Part shown: positions 7,151-15,831 of the stretch, piece by piece
Position numbering within the stretch: position 1 is the first letter of the stretch
How the letters are laid out: every line of letters starts with the position of its first letter
Source of the DNA: CAZGLR01 sp964526635
Lineage (GTDB): Bacteria; Zixibacteria; MSB-5A5; GN15; JAAZOE01
Reading direction: 5' to 3'
Assembly: GCA_964526635.1 (NCBI GenBank)
Contig: CAZGLR010000019.1
Location: 1 to 36,868 of the forward strand
DNA length: 36,868 bases
Translations under genes and position numbers: made by a program
The notes under the pieces: generated by a model
Told to the model about the DNA's origin: nothing
Database searches by the model: none
What the model saw: the letters and a program-made list of their open reading frames with translations, nothing else

Positions 7151-10100
7151 ATGGGACGCTTACTAATCGTCGTGTTTGCATGCATGGCATGTTGCGTGAT
7201 GCTGTCTGCGGGCAATGATATATCGGTACCGGCACCGGATAAGTCAGCGCATACGCAGTCGCATCCTTATGTCCGAAACTGGTCACTTTCTACCGGGGAA
7301 ATCCAAACCATCTTCAACAATATCGGTATGTACGGCAAAGGCTTTCTGGATATGTGTGTTGATCCGGATGGTTTTCCATGTACCGGATTTGAAACCCCGG
7401 CGGACAGTGATCATGAGTATCTATTTGCCGGGCTGGCCTGGATTGGAGGGGTGAAAGGGAGTGATACGCTGGTATCGATTGCGGCCGAAGGCTGGATTGG
7501 TGGTATTCGGCATTTTGTTCCACCGGCCCCGAGTCGAGAATTCAACTTTATCAGTGATCGGGCAATTTGGACGATATTCTGCGACACGATTACCGATCCG
7601 GAGTATACGGGTATCGATCCATATGATAACCGACCTCACATTCCACTTAACATCAGGGTAGTTAATCGAATTCACTCATTTGAACAGCCACCGTACAACA
7701 GGCATGTCGTACATGACATGACTATTACCAACATCGGGGATGAAGATATATCAGGTGCCGCAGTCGGTATTTATATCGATGGTGATGTCTATCACACTGG
7801 CAATACCGCAAGCGGCTATATGGATGACCTGACGGGATCGATTCAAGACGCGGGTATTGCCTACATTATGGATAACAACGGTGATCCCAGTCATAGAAAT
7901 ATGTTTGATTTCAGCAGTCCCCGAAGGGCGATTGCCATGCGTTTTTTGGACGTATCGGCGCAAGTGTACGATACCGCATTCAACTGGTGGATTAGCAGCG
8001 GCAATACTGATTTTGATTTCGGGCCGCAACCGGTAGACGAATTCGGGAATATTCCATGTGAATTTGCCCTGGGGAATTCAGGGACGCCATTAGGCAGTGC
8101 CGGTAAGTATTGTATTCTGACCACTCCCGGCTGGGATCATGACCAGATTTTTACGGGACGACTCGAGGGGTGGAATCACCCCGGTGATTCAGGGCTTGTT
8201 ATTGATTTCATCACGGGCTACGATACCCGTTTCCTGTTGTCGATCAGCGGCTTTGATCTCCCGGCCGATTCCAGTGTGAGGATTTTTTATACGCTGTTTA
8301 CCGGCGAGGACGTCCATATTGATCCCGATAATTTCGACACTCTCTGGGATGATCCCGATGCTTATCTGGATGGTTTGAATCTGCAGACGCTGGTTGACAA
8401 TGCCGGCTTTGCCGATTCTATCGTCAACTGGCTGCGCGATCCATTGCTTCCGACGACGGGAATTTACCTGCCGTTGAACAGCCGGGATTCGGTCATACTC
8501 GAATGGGATCCCTGGGTTTTCCCGGAAGTTGAGGGTTATGAGATTTACGTCTACGAGGTTCAGTCCGGGGATTTGCCATATCCGGGCGTGCTGCCGCCAT
8601 GGCTGGAGGCCTCGTCGATAGATCATTATGCCAGCGTTGATCGAACGTACCGTTATGTTTTTGATGACCTGAATCCCGGCGGTTTTTATATCGTCAACAT
8701 GGCCCACCGGACAGCCGGCGGCATCGGGGAACTCAGTGAACCGCTTACGATTACACCGGGAGCGCGGGGGTCGGCACCGGAGATCGAAAGCGAGTATATC
8801 TTCTTCCGTACCGGCAAAAGTAACTCAGCGATATTGCGATGGGAAGAGCCGGATGATATCCCGGTTGACTACTACAATATCTATCGCTTCGATAGTTGGG
8901 TGGCCGCTGAAAGCAAATATCACGCCTTTTTCGATACCGTTGAGGCGTCGGGTGAGATATCACCGGTGGACAGTTTTTTAGTCGATGGCACCATGTACTA
9001 CTACTATGCCGTGACGCCCTATGCGACTGTCCCGGCAGGAACTACGGAATTTGCCGACACGGCGCCTGATTCAACCGCGTATGTTATCACGGCCGTGGAC
9101 GATCGCGGGTATGAATCGGAGTTTTCGAAAAGCGTTATTGTACTTGAAATACCTGAACGTGACAGGGAAATTCTGCTTCTGACCAATAGGCAGAATAGGG
9201 GATGGTTCCCTGACGATCAGGAAATAGCGTTTGTTGAAAAGTATTCCGCAATTCTGGATCGCTTCGATTACTCTATCTATATGTGTTCTGATTCGATACG
9301 GCTGGATGTCATAAACACTTTCGAGGATTTATGGATCGAGTTTATGAGATATAGACTTGTTCTTGTCGATGATGCGTTGGGATCGATAATGAGAAGTTAT
9401 TTGCCTCCTCAGCCGGAGAAGATATTTGAAGAATATCTTGCGGCCGGAGGACGGCTGGCCTACTGCTATTCATGGGATGACTTCGAAAATCTTTCGCCCA
9501 ATGAAATCAGTGTAGAGACGATAACAAACCAGTTCATTGCCACGGCCTTCCGAATCGATTCGATGGCAATGATCGGTCCTGCCTATTTCCACCTGAATCA
9601 ATCTCCACCGTATATCGACTCGCTTTTTGGCCTTCAGGCGGCCATCCCCGCGAATACGATGGCGCCATATATTGCAATTGATCCAGCTGCTCCCTACACT
9701 CTAAATCCCGAGTTTTGGCCGGAGGGATCCGTGTGGGTTCCGGCCGCATTTTACCCCGGAGATCAGGCTACTGTGATTTATCGAGCACAGTCGCTTTTTC
9801 CCGAATCTTCGGTGATTCAGGATTTGCCCAACGGTGTCATGACCAAAATAGACTCGGCGATAACGTTTATCTTTGGTTTCCACCTCTGGGAGATGAATAC
9901 CGCCGGCGCTTCGGATCTGATCAGTTTTATGCTTTCCGATTACCCGATGGCGCTGGAAGCAGGCGTTATTCTCGATTCCGACAGCCTGCATATGACTGAA
10001 AGTTTCGCGGTCGATCCGGAGTATGCTACCCTGACTATCGCCTTCGCTGATTCGGTCACCGGCGTGGCCGATATTGTCGCCTCGACCATTAGGATAAATG

Positions 10101-10528
10101 AATTTGTAGAAGTGTTCAACCCGATGATAATCGATTCACATCCGGATTTCGACTATCGGGTGTTGGAGGCGGACGTTTTCAAGCCTGATTTGATCAATTC
10201 GTACATGCCGCTCTGGGACGTAAAGTGGTATGAATATACCGTTACGGCAGAACTTACCGATGGCAGTCCGCTTGAATTTCATAACATGGTGAAGATTGTC
10301 GGACGGTTTTCAGGCGACGCAAACAACGATGGTCTTGTGAATATCGGCGATGCGATCTTTCTGGTGAGGTATCTGTATGGCGGCGAAGCGGCGCCAGATC
10401 CGCTTGAAGCCGGCGACGTCAATTGTGACTTGACCGTAGATCTTGCGGATATGGTTACCATCATAAACTATGTGTTTCGAGGTGGTCCGGCGCCGTCGCA
10501 TGAGTGCTTTGTCGACAAGTCTCAATAA
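7151..10528 (+). CDS. large secreted multidomain protein with fibronectin III-like domains and C-terminal type I dockerin
   Basis: The protein has 1,125 residues. It opens with a signal peptide (MGRLLIVVFACMACCVMLSA) and a long N-terminal beta-rich region of no family I recognise. Two segments with fibronectin III-like pattern follow (about 430-540 and 545-670; for example VILEWDPW and AILRWEEPDDIPVDYYNIYR). After these comes a region starting ILLLTNRQNRGWFPDD, which faintly recalls a glutamine-amidotransferase-like or Rossmann-type domain, but I would not name it. The last ~70 residues are a dockerin pair: two calcium-loop repeats, GDANNDGLVNIGDAIFLVRY and GDVNCDLTVDLADMVTIINY. Dockerins bind cohesins in cellulosomes, but in FCB-type genomes they often end secreted proteins with no cellulosome. 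It has a strong ribosome binding site and no operon partner. Function unknown. Confidence 0.85.
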   Translation: MGRLLIVVFACMACCVMLSAGNDISVPAPDKSAHTQSHPYVRNWSLSTGEIQTIFNNIGMYGKGFLDMCVDPDGFPCTGFETPADSDHEYLFAGLAWIGGVKGSDTLVSIAAEGWIGGIRHFVPPAPSREFNFISDRAIWTIFCDTITDPEYTGIDPYDNRPHIPLNIRVVNRIHSFEQPPYNRHVVHDMTITNIGDEDISGAAVGIYIDGDVYHTGNTASGYMDDLTGSIQDAGIAYIMDNNGDPSHRNMFDFSSPRRAIAMRFLDVSAQVYDTAFNWWISSGNTDFDFGPQPVDEFGNIPCEFALGNSGTPLGSAGKYCILTTPGWDHDQIFTGRLEGWNHPGDSGLVIDFITGYDTRFLLSISGFDLPADSSVRIFYTLFTGEDVHIDPDNFDTLWDDPDAYLDGLNLQTLVDNAGFADSIVNWLRDPLLPTTGIYLPLNSRDSVILEWDPWVFPEVEGYEIYVYEVQSGDLPYPGVLPPWLEASSIDHYASVDRTYRYVFDDLNPGGFYIVNMAHRTAGGIGELSEPLTITPGARGSAPEIESEYIFFRTGKSNSAILRWEEPDDIPVDYYNIYRFDSWVAAESKYHAFFDTVEASGEISPVDSFLVDGTMYYYYAVTPYATVPAGTTEFADTAPDSTAYVITAVDDRGYESEFSKSVIVLEIPERDREILLLTNRQNRGWFPDDQEIAFVEKYSAILDRFDYSIYMCSDSIRLDVINTFEDLWIEFMRYRLVLVDDALGSIMRSYLPPQPEKIFEEYLAAGGRLAYCYSWDDFENLSPNEISVETITNQFIATAFRIDSMAMIGPAYFHLNQSPPYIDSLFGLQAAIPANTMAPYIAIDPAAPYTLNPEFWPEGSVWVPAAFYPGDQATVIYRAQSLFPESSVIQDLPNGVMTKIDSAITFIFGFHLWEMNTAGASDLISFMLSDYPMALEAGVILDSDSLHMTESFAVDPEYATLTIAFADSVTGVADIVASTIRINEFVEVFNPMIIDSHPDFDYRVLEADVFKPDLINSYMPLWDVKWYEYTVTAELTDGSPLEFHNMVKIVGRFSGDANNDGLVNIGDAIFLVRYLYGGEAAPDPLEAGDVNCDLTVDLADMVTIINYVFRGGPAPSHECFVDKSQ

Positions 10529-10569
10529 GCCCAGGTCTTGTTGTCCAAGCACAAACCGTGTATTGACTT

Positions 10570-10600
10570 CCGGCCGTTATTGTATGATAATAGCGGCCGG
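10570..10600 (+). promoter_or_regulatory. 12-bp hairpin overlapping the ricT ribosome binding site; possible terminator
   Basis: CCGGCCGTTATT, a seven-base loop, and AATAGCGGCCGG form a 12-bp stem with one G-U pair. The right arm ends in the GG that begins GGAG, the ribosome binding site of the ATG at 10609. The run after the stem (AGTTGTCT) is too poor in T for a strong terminator. The stem could end transcripts of the dockerin gene weakly, or limit translation of ricT. The core CGGCCG is shared with the terminator at 6946-6980. Confidence 0.5.
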
Positions 10601-10608
10601 AGTTGTCT

Positions 10609-11451
10609 ATGGCTGAATATTATATTATAGAATTCAAGGGCCACCGCCGCGGTCTCTACAACAATGTCAATTACCTGCAACTCACCGCCGGCGATAAGGT
10701 CATTGTCCAGGCCGAACGAGGCGAGGATTTGGGGATTGTCTCCAAATTCGTCGAAGACGACAAATTCTCGGAGCCGGGTGAAAAACCACCCTCGATTTAC
10801 CGTCCGGCTACCTCGCAGGACCTTGACCTGGCTTCCGACAATGCCGCTGCTGAAAAAGATGCTATCATCCGTTGTGCCAGGCTGGTCGAGAAGCACAGTC
10901 TCCCGATGAAACTGATCGACAGCGAATACCAGCACGATCGCAACAAGTTGACCTTCTACTTTACTTCTGATCAGCGGGTCGATTTTCGCGGTCTGGTCCG
11001 TGATCTGGCCGCAATTTATCGTACCCGGATTGAATTGCGCCAGATCGGGGTGCGCGACGCTGCGCGCCGGCTGGGCGGCTTCGGCATCTGCGGTTTGCGC
11101 CAATGCTGTGTGTCATTTTTGAAGAAATTCGAGCCGATTACGACGCAACTGGCCCGGGAGCAGAATCTCTCGCTTAATCCGTCCAAGATTTCCGGGAACT
11201 GCGGCCGGTTATTGTGCTGTTTGAATTATGAAACAGAACATTATGCCGAAGCGCTGGCCAAATTCCCGGCCCAGGGTGAACCCTATGAGACAGACAAGGG
11301 CGAGGGGATAATCGAAGCGATAAATATTTTTGAAGATTATATGCTGGTCAAGCATCCCGGCGGCGAACTTGAAAAAGTGACTCTCAACGAAATACGCTTG
11401 CGCGAGCGCCATAAAAAATCGTTCTTTAAGAACTGGCGTCAAAAGAAGTAA
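10609..11451 (+). CDS. ricT: PSP1-domain protein RicT (YaaT-like)
   Basis: RicT belongs to the PSP1 family. In Bacillus it forms the iron-sulfur RicA-RicF-RicT (Y-complex), which works with RNase Y in mRNA maturation and affects sporulation and competence. The 280-residue protein shows the PSP1 core and the family's cysteine cluster, CGLRQCC followed by CGRLLCCLNYE, whose cysteines bind 4Fe-4S clusters in the Bacillus proteins. I chose ATG at 10609 (GGAG six bases upstream); an in-frame TTG two codons earlier is too close to that motif. RicA and RicF partners are not in this window. Next to it are metG, tatD and rsmA, an order that recalls Bacillus subtilis (yaaT, metS, yabD, ksgA). Confidence 0.9.
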   Translation: MAEYYIIEFKGHRRGLYNNVNYLQLTAGDKVIVQAERGEDLGIVSKFVEDDKFSEPGEKPPSIYRPATSQDLDLASDNAAAEKDAIIRCARLVEKHSLPMKLIDSEYQHDRNKLTFYFTSDQRVDFRGLVRDLAAIYRTRIELRQIGVRDAARRLGGFGICGLRQCCVSFLKKFEPITTQLAREQNLSLNPSKISGNCGRLLCCLNYETEHYAEALAKFPAQGEPYETDKGEGIIEAINIFEDYMLVKHPGGELEKVTLNEIRLRERHKKSFFKNWRQKK

Positions 11452-11512
11452 TATCCGATCTATCCACAAGGGCTGATTGAATCATCGGTATACCGAAACA
11501 GAGGATACGACA

Positions 11513-13456
11513 GTGCTGAAGAATTTCTATGTGACCACACCGATATACTATGTTAACGACAAACCGCATATCGGTCATGCCTATACCACGATCGCGGCTG
11601 ATTTCCTGGCCCGTTTTCATCGTCTGGCCGAACGGCAATCTTTTTTCTTGACCGGTACTGATGAACACGGCTCCAAAATTGCCGAAACCGCCGAAGCCCG
11701 CGGCATTGAGCCGCAGCAGTTATGTGACGATGTTGTCGGTCAGTATAAAAAGACCTGGAAGCATCTGGGGCTTGATTATGATTATTTCATACGGACGACT
11801 GATGAGCGCCATGAGAAGGCCGTACTGAAGCTGCTGAGTGTCTTGAAAAAGGCCAGGACTCCGACCAATCAGGATGTTGTTTATGAGGGCACTTACGAGG
11901 GTCAGTACTGCACCGGTTGCGAAAAATTCCTGACCGAGTCTGATCTCGATGACGATGGACTCTGCATTTATCACAAGCGCAAACCGACCACGCTCAAGGA
12001 ACGCAATTACTTTTTCCACCTGGCGCCCTATATACCCATCCTCAAAGAGATGGTCGAGAAAGACGAGCTGGTTATCCGTCCTGAAGAACGGCGCAGGGAA
12101 GTCCTGGGGCTTTTGACTCATGGTCTGCCGGATTTTTCGATTTCGCGTGAGACAGTCAAGTGGGGAATACCGTTGCCGTTTGATTCATCGCAGATCGCCT
12201 GGGTCTGGATGGATGCTCTGCCGAATTACATTTCGGCGATTGGCTATAGTGACGATGAAGAACAATTCAAGAGCTGGTGGGATAATTCCCTTGTCGTTCA
12301 CCTCATGGCCAAGGACATTTTGAAATTCCATTGCATTTTCTGGCCGGCCATGCTGATGGCGGCCGGGATCAAGTTACCTGACCGTATTTTCCTTCATGGC
12401 TTCTTTACGGTCAATGGCCAGAAGATGGGCAAGTCGGCGGGCAATTACATCGATCCCATCAAGATGGCCGACATCTTCGGGTCCGATGCCACCCGCTATT
12501 TACTGATGAACCAGTTTCCTTTTGGTGTCGATGGCGACATCAAGGAAAAAGAGTTTGTCGTTCGCTACAATGCCGATCTGGCCAATGATCTGGGGAATCT
12601 GGTTTCACGTGTCGGCAAAATGATTATACAGTACTGCGATGGCATCATCCCCAGCCCGAAATCCAATCTGCCCGGGCAGAAAGAGTTAATGGAAATTGCC
12701 GAGGATCTGCCGGATATCACCTATGGCCACGTGAAAGAATTCCGCATCGTTGACGCTATTAACGAAGCCATGGGACTGGTGCGGGCAACAAACAAATTTG
12801 TCGAAGACAGTGCGCCGTGGAAACTGGCCAAAGCGGGCAAAACCGAAGAGGTCGGCGGGGTGCTGTATACTGCTGCCGAGGCAATTCGCATCGCCACGAT
12901 TTTGCTTTATCCGATTATGCCATCCAAAGTGCGCGAGATTCGTCGCGTGTTCGGTTTAAACGATGAGACCCTGACTTTGAACTCGGCCCGGACCTGGTTC
13001 GATTTGCCGCATGGCAATAAAATCAAACTGGACGAAGCGGTATTCCCTCGACTTGATCCTGATCAAGTACCGGCCCTGGTAAAACCGCCGGGAGAGGGCG
13101 ACGGCAAGCCCGCCGAACCGGTCGAAGAGGCGGAGTTGATTGAATTCACCGAATTCGGCAAGGTTCATCTGCGCGTGGCGCTGGTGGAAGCGGCCGAACG
13201 AGTGAAGAAAGCAGACCGTCTGCTCAAGCTGCAGATCGATCTCGGTGACGAAAAACGTCAGATTATCGCCGGCATCGCCGAGCATTATGAGCCGGATGAT
13301 ATTGTTGGTAAAAAGATTATTGTCGTCGCCAATCTCAAGCCGGCGACAATTCGCGGCAACGAATCAAGAGGCATGCTGCTGGCGGCCAAACACAAAAAAG
13401 AATTGAAGCTGGTGACTGTCGACGGCGACATTGCGCCGGGCGCCACGGTTGGATAA
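11513..13456 (+). CDS. metG: methionyl-tRNA synthetase with C-terminal tRNA-binding domain
   Basis: The enzyme charges tRNA-Met with methionine using ATP. The 647-residue protein has the class I HIGH motif exactly (19-22, in NDKPHIGHAYTT) and KMGKS (304-308) as its variant of KMSKS. A zinc-knuckle region CTGCEKF ... GLCIYH offers C-x2-C and C-x2-H ligands. The C-terminal ~105 residues (from about 543, EFGKVHLRVALVEAAERV) are the OB-fold EMAP-II/Trbp111-like tRNA-binding and dimerisation domain, fused here instead of separate. I chose GTG at 11513: GAGG lies eight bases upstream and the protein starts directly at LKNFYVTTPIYYVND. An upstream in-frame TTG at 11477 would only add a non-conserved tail. 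It is nine bases from tatD. Confidence 0.96.
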   Translation: MLKNFYVTTPIYYVNDKPHIGHAYTTIAADFLARFHRLAERQSFFLTGTDEHGSKIAETAEARGIEPQQLCDDVVGQYKKTWKHLGLDYDYFIRTTDERHEKAVLKLLSVLKKARTPTNQDVVYEGTYEGQYCTGCEKFLTESDLDDDGLCIYHKRKPTTLKERNYFFHLAPYIPILKEMVEKDELVIRPEERRREVLGLLTHGLPDFSISRETVKWGIPLPFDSSQIAWVWMDALPNYISAIGYSDDEEQFKSWWDNSLVVHLMAKDILKFHCIFWPAMLMAAGIKLPDRIFLHGFFTVNGQKMGKSAGNYIDPIKMADIFGSDATRYLLMNQFPFGVDGDIKEKEFVVRYNADLANDLGNLVSRVGKMIIQYCDGIIPSPKSNLPGQKELMEIAEDLPDITYGHVKEFRIVDAINEAMGLVRATNKFVEDSAPWKLAKAGKTEEVGGVLYTAAEAIRIATILLYPIMPSKVREIRRVFGLNDETLTLNSARTWFDLPHGNKIKLDEAVFPRLDPDQVPALVKPPGEGDGKPAEPVEEAELIEFTEFGKVHLRVALVEAAERVKKADRLLKLQIDLGDEKRQIIAGIAEHYEPDDIVGKKIIVVANLKPATIRGNESRGMLLAAKHKKELKLVTVDGDIAPGATVG

Positions 13457-13465
13457 ACCGCCATC

Positions 13466-14236
13466 ATGATAGATACGCACTGCCACATCGATTTTCCCGA
13501 TTTTGACCGTGATCGTGAGGATGTTATTGTCCGCGCCACTGAATACGGCGTCGATAAGTTGATCAATATCGGTGCCGATAAGGCCTCCAGCCGGCGCGCC
13601 TTTCAACTCGCGAACGAGTACGAACATATTTACAGCACGGTCGGTGTCCATCCCCATGATGCCAAAACGCTGGATGAGAAGTTCATCGATGAAATGAAAG
13701 TCATGGCCGGGCATCGCAAAGTCATCGGGATCGGTGAAATCGGCCTTGATTATTATCGGGATTTGTCGCCGCGCGACGTGCAGAAGAAAGCATTTGTTCG
13801 CCAGCTTGACCTGGCGGCCGATTTGAATCTTCCGGTGGTGATCCATGTGCGCGAGGCTATGGCCGATGCGCTGGCTATTACCCGGGATTATGTCGGCAAA
13901 GTCAGGGGTGTCTTTCACTGCTTCCCGGGGACGATCGATGAGGCCCATCTGGTGGCGTCGATGGGATATTGTATTTCGGTCAATGGTGTCATGACGTACA
14001 AAAATTCCAGAATGGCCGATCTTGCAAGCGAGGCCGATTTGGAGACAATCCTGATCGAAACAGATTGCCCCTATCTGACGCCGGTACCGCATCGCGGCAA
14101 ACGCAATGAGCCGGCACATGTTCGCCTGGTGGCCGCCAAACTGGCCGAACTTCGCGGTATGCGTATCGACGAAATTGATCGCATAACAACGCGCACTGCT
14201 GAAAAGTTGTTCGGTCTGGTGGAGACCTTCGGCTGA
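13466..14236 (+). CDS. tatD: TatD-family metal-dependent hydrolase (3'-5' DNase)
   Basis: TatD proteins are TIM-barrel amidohydrolase-fold nucleases tied to DNA repair and RNA quality control. The 256-residue protein has every usual metal ligand in view: DTHCHIDF near the start, GEIGLDYY (about 92-99), VVIHVREA, VFHCFPG and ETDCPYLTP. Its length is normal for the family. ATG at 13466 has only a weak ribosome binding site, so translation probably depends on metG just upstream. The stop overlaps the rsmA start by one base (TGATG), indicating coupled translation. Confidence 0.95.
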   Translation: MIDTHCHIDFPDFDRDREDVIVRATEYGVDKLINIGADKASSRRAFQLANEYEHIYSTVGVHPHDAKTLDEKFIDEMKVMAGHRKVIGIGEIGLDYYRDLSPRDVQKKAFVRQLDLAADLNLPVVIHVREAMADALAITRDYVGKVRGVFHCFPGTIDEAHLVASMGYCISVNGVMTYKNSRMADLASEADLETILIETDCPYLTPVPHRGKRNEPAHVRLVAAKLAELRGMRIDEIDRITTRTAEKLFGLVETFG

Positions 14237-15027
14237 TGGTCCGCGCAAAAAAATCACTCGGTCAGCATTTCCTCAAAGATCCGGTTATTGTCAATGAAAT
14301 TATCGACGCCCTGAACCCGCAGCCGGGGCAGACAGTCGTTGAAATCGGCCCTGGCGAGGGTGTTCTCACCCTGCCACTGGTCAATTCGGGGGCGGAGGTG
14401 ATCGCGGTCGAACTGGACCGCCGCCTGGCCCCGAAACTGGCTGCCGCGCTGGCCAATAAACCCAATTTCCATATCCTTGAATCCGATATACTGCAATTCA
14501 ATCCGGAAGAGCATAATCTCGATCGGTTTATGCTAATCGGCAATTTGCCGTATAATATCACGACCCCGATTATCGACTGGCTGCTGCGATACCATGATCG
14601 TATCTTGACAGCCGTACTCATGATGCAGAAAGAAGTTGCACAGCGAATCGGCGCGCCTCCGGGCAGGCGGGCCAGAACCACGATCTCTGTCCTGACCGCG
14701 CTATTTTATGATGGCGAAGTTATTTGCAATGTTCCGCCGGCATCGTTTTCACCGCCGCCCAAAGTCAACTCGGCGGTAGTGCGATTTTCGCAACATGACC
14801 GGGTGTATCCGGTCACGGATATGGTGCGTTTCGAGAAATTCGTGCGTCATTGCTTTGCCGAAAAACGCAAGAGTCTGCTCAATAATCTGAATTCGGCGTA
14901 TCCGATACCGCGTGAGGAGCTGGCCGGTATTATCGCCGATCTATATGATCTGCCGACGATCCGTGCCGAGCAGTTGACTGTCGAGCAGTTTATTGAACTG
15001 TATGATATTATTTGCGATCGCGTGTAA
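14236..15027 (+). CDS. rsmA: 16S rRNA dimethyladenosine transferase RsmA (KsgA)
   Basis: RsmA dimethylates two adjacent adenines near the 3' end of 16S rRNA late in small-subunit assembly, using S-adenosylmethionine. The 263-residue protein begins with KKSLGQHFLKD, the family's N-terminal signature. It has SAM motif I VEIGPGEGVLTLPL (35-48) and catalytic motif NLPY (103-106), and later FSPPPKVNSAVV, also typical. The ATG shares one base with the tatD stop, and the GGAG ribosome binding site lies inside tatD. It is the last gene of the ricT-metG-tatD-rsmA run. Confidence 0.96.
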   Translation: MVRAKKSLGQHFLKDPVIVNEIIDALNPQPGQTVVEIGPGEGVLTLPLVNSGAEVIAVELDRRLAPKLAAALANKPNFHILESDILQFNPEEHNLDRFMLIGNLPYNITTPIIDWLLRYHDRILTAVLMMQKEVAQRIGAPPGRRARTTISVLTALFYDGEVICNVPPASFSPPPKVNSAVVRFSQHDRVYPVTDMVRFEKFVRHCFAEKRKSLLNNLNSAYPIPREELAGIIADLYDLPTIRAEQLTVEQFIELYDIICDRV

Positions 15028-15032
15028 ACTAA

Positions 15033-15062
15033 TTGACCGTGTTCCGTATCCCATAATATATA
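15033..15062 (+). promoter_or_regulatory. candidate promoter for the pdxJ-like gene
   Basis: TTGACC at 15033-15038, an 18-base spacer and TATATA at 15057-15062 lie in the 69-base gap after rsmA, about 35 bases before the pdxJ-like ATG. Confidence 0.35.
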
Positions 15063-15096
15063 GAAGATATCAGTAGGTGCCTTGTAAGGAGATGGT

Positions 15097-15828
15097 ATGG
15101 CATATTTATCGGTGAAGCTTGATCACGTGGCCGCATTGAGGGAAGTTCGCAAAGGCCGCACGCCCGATCCCGTCCAGGCCGCCGTACTGGCGGAAATGGC
15201 CGGTTCAGACAGTATCACGATCCATCTGCGCCGTGATCGCAGACATATCAAGGCCCGGGATCTGGTGCTTTTGCGTCAGGCAGTGCATTCGCGGCTCATT
15301 GTAGAGATCAGTCCGACTGTGGAAAATATCTCGGCGGTCATGGATATCAAAGCCGATCAGGTGATGCTGGTGCCGGAAGACGATGGTGAAGTGACCACGC
15401 AATCCGGTTTCGGACCCGACAGTGAATGGGACAGTATCGAGGAGGCGGTTGCACGGTTGCAGGGTGCCGGCCTGTCCTGCGGTTTGGTGGTGGAACCATC
15501 GGCTGATGCCATCAAGCGTGTGAGTAAACTGGGCCTGGCGGGAATCAGGCTGTTTACCGGAACCTACGCGCTGGCCCGAACCGAAACCGATGGCCTGGCC
15601 GAACTGGAGCGTATCGAAAAGGCGGCATCGGCAGCCGCCCGCAGCGATCTTGTCGTCAGTGCCGGTCAGGGAATCGATTTCCAGAATCTTGGTCCGCTCG
15701 TGCGTCTGGGGGTCATCGACGAGTTTGTCGTCGGTCAGGCCCTGATTGCGCGTGCGTTAATGGTTGGTATGGAGCGGGCGATTTTAGCCATGCTGGGAAT
15801 AGTGCGCGGCGGCAATGCCGAGGGATAA
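15097..15828 (+). CDS. pdxJ: PdxJ-like protein (pyridoxine 5'-phosphate synthase family) with altered active-site residues
   Basis: PdxJ makes pyridoxine 5'-phosphate from 1-deoxyxylulose 5-phosphate and aminoacetone 3-phosphate, the last step of the DXP-dependent vitamin B6 route. The 243-residue protein aligns along its length with the family: VKLDHVAALREVRKGRTPDP (H10), ITIHLRRDRRHI (H43, H50), E70, and MLVPEDDGEVTTQSGF. Three normally conserved motifs differ from those I remember: the usual IE(I/L)HTG reads IRLFTG (150-155), AGHGL reads AGQGI (189-193), and IGHAI reads VGQAL (212-216). The AGHGL histidine is catalytic in the E. coli enzyme (His193). The protein may therefore be a divergent enzyme or have another role. 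ATG at 15097 has a strong AAGGAG site. It probably shares a transcript with the pseudouridine synthase that follows. Confidence 0.8.
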   Translation: MAYLSVKLDHVAALREVRKGRTPDPVQAAVLAEMAGSDSITIHLRRDRRHIKARDLVLLRQAVHSRLIVEISPTVENISAVMDIKADQVMLVPEDDGEVTTQSGFGPDSEWDSIEEAVARLQGAGLSCGLVVEPSADAIKRVSKLGLAGIRLFTGTYALARTETDGLAELERIEKAASAAARSDLVVSAGQGIDFQNLGPLVRLGVIDEFVVGQALIARALMVGMERAILAMLGIVRGGNAEG

Positions 15829-15831
15829 GTG

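Noticed and set aside
12422..12436. KMGKS instead of KMSKS in methionyl-tRNA synthetase as a defect
   Set aside because: This position varies between active enzymes of the family, and every other motif is intact.
13364..14257. 297-codon reverse frame opposite tatD
   Set aside because: TatD on the forward strand has all metal ligands; the reverse frame is antisense without motifs.
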